Shown here in pieces: positions 5,705-6,368 of a DNA stretch of 6,368 bases (the first letter of the stretch is position 1; each line of letters starts with the position of its first letter). Below the pieces are notes generated by a model that saw only the letters and a program-made list of their open reading frames with translations, ran no database searches and had not been told where the DNA came from. The stretch lies in the NCBI GenBank assembly GCA_037441445.1, contig JBBISE010000186.1, positions 1 to 6,368 of the forward strand. Direction: 5' to 3'. Origin of the DNA: JAAYQU01 sp037441445. Lineage in GTDB: Bacteria; Bacteroidota; Bacteroidia; Bacteroidales; Salinivirgaceae. Both the position numbers and the translations under genes were made by a program.

Positions 5705-6368
5705 TCATTCTATTGGAATATAAACTTCTGTCAAAAGGTTCTGTGGTTTAGTCTTATCCTGGAAATTCAAATATTTCTCTATTGCCGGTGAATCGCTGAG
5801 CTTGTATTCTGATGATAAAATCCAGTCGTGATAAATTCTATCATACAATTTCCAAAGGTTTTCATAGGGGCCTTTATAGCGGAAAACAATGTACTTCGAG
5901 CCCTTAATGGTTCTGTACCTTATGCCCTCTTCTGCGGTAAATGGTTTTGTTGTTGCAATACATAAATCGGCAGAACATACGTTTTTGTCTATGACATAAG
6001 GGTCGTCGTAGTAGATAGAAAACACATCGGGGTGCCAGCCTATTAGCTTGTTTTTTAAGGCAAAACCGGCAAGTTTATCCCACATTTTCCCATAATCCTC
6101 CGAGCCGTATTCGCCAATAAAATGAAGAGAGCACACTTTTTTATCTGGAACAACAATGATCTTCGGTTTTAATGTTGTAATAATTGTATTTTCCTCATTG
6201 GTATGATAATCGACGTGGGTATTCAGTACCATTGCCTTATTTGCCCTGAAATCGGCTGGTGCGATACCGAATTCCCTGGTAAATGCTTTTGAGAAAGCAG
6301 AAATATCGGCATAGCCGTATCCACCCCACCAACCCCATATTTTCTGGCATCTGCAGTATTCGTAGTTT
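5705..6368 (-). CDS. AraC-family regulator with GyrI-like effector-binding domain (5' end missing)
   Basis: 220 codons are visible and the frame stays open to the window edge, so the N-terminal part, including the first helix-turn-helix, is cut off. Visible residues 17-41 (GYGYADISAFSKAFTREFGIAPADFR) are the classic end of the second helix-turn-helix of AraC/XylS proteins. From about residue 63 to the end is a GyrI-like small-molecule-binding domain, with KIIVVPDKKVCSLHFIGEYG at its start, the typical YKGPYENLWKLYD segment, and SPAIEKYLN near the end. This architecture occurs in Rob- and BmrR-like regulators that sense hydrophobic drugs or other small ligands. An ATG at 6232 is internal and not the start. 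Residues 10-16 (IWGWWGG) are odd for this helix, where an Ile-Ala pair is normally found. Target genes are unknown. Confidence 0.88.
   Translation of the reverse strand, partial: NYEYCRCQKIWGWWGGYGYADISAFSKAFTREFGIAPADFRANKAMVLNTHVDYHTNEENTIITTLKPKIIVVPDKKVCSLHFIGEYGSEDYGKMWDKLAGFALKNKLIGWHPDVFSIYYDDPYVIDKNVCSADLCIATTKPFTAEEGIRYRTIKGSKYIVFRYKGPYENLWKLYDRIYHDWILSSEYKLSDSPAIEKYLNFQDKTKPQNLLTEVYIPIE

Noticed and set aside
1..6368. CRISPR array, tRNA, rRNA or intact insertion sequence
   Set aside because: No regularly spaced repeat, cloverleaf or transposase-like frame was seen on either strand.

Overview
All five confident genes lie on the minus strand, so transcription runs right to left. The organism is almost certainly a member of the Bacteroidota, probably in or near the Bacteroidales/Marinilabiliales. 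Several intergenic gaps contain the phylum-specific promoter -7 element TAnnTTTG. Shine-Dalgarno sequences are mostly weak, the DNA is AT-rich, and the protein set fits: a large-type branched-chain aminotransferase, a tandem-domain universal stress protein and a Bacteroidota-like RlmN. The rank below phylum is an inference.

Layout in order of transcription, right to left. (1) 6368-5705: 3' part of an AraC-family regulator with a GyrI-like effector-binding domain, cut by the window edge. (2) 5704-5153: about 550 bp without a confident gene. It holds two tiny unrecognised ORFs (37 codons on minus, 40 codons on plus), a widely spaced inverted repeat and a short direct repeat. (3) 5152-4130: rlmN, the 23S rRNA/tRNA adenine-C2 methyltransferase. 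(4) 4129-3982: a gap with a TAGCTTTG promoter element. (5) 3981-2239: a membrane-anchored class III nucleotidyl cyclase fused to a C-terminal HD phosphohydrolase domain. (6) 2208-1369: a tandem UspA-domain protein 30 bp downstream, very likely in the same operon, followed by a clear hairpin terminator. (7) 1232-210: ilvE as a separate unit with its own promoter and a strong terminator. (8) At the left edge, a textbook Bacteroidota promoter (TTTG-N20-TACTTTTG, 19-50) points out of the window.

rlmN and ilvE are housekeeping genes. The most interesting part is the cyclase-HD plus Usp pair. One polypeptide carries a domain that could make a cyclic nucleotide and a domain resembling cyclic-nucleotide phosphodiesterases. 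The cyclase has Asn in place of the first metal-binding Asp. The partner Usp protein lacks the usual ATP-binding glycine loop in both halves. Together they could form a small second-messenger module, possibly one in which the cyclase half is now a sensor rather than an enzyme. This is inference from motifs and gene order only.
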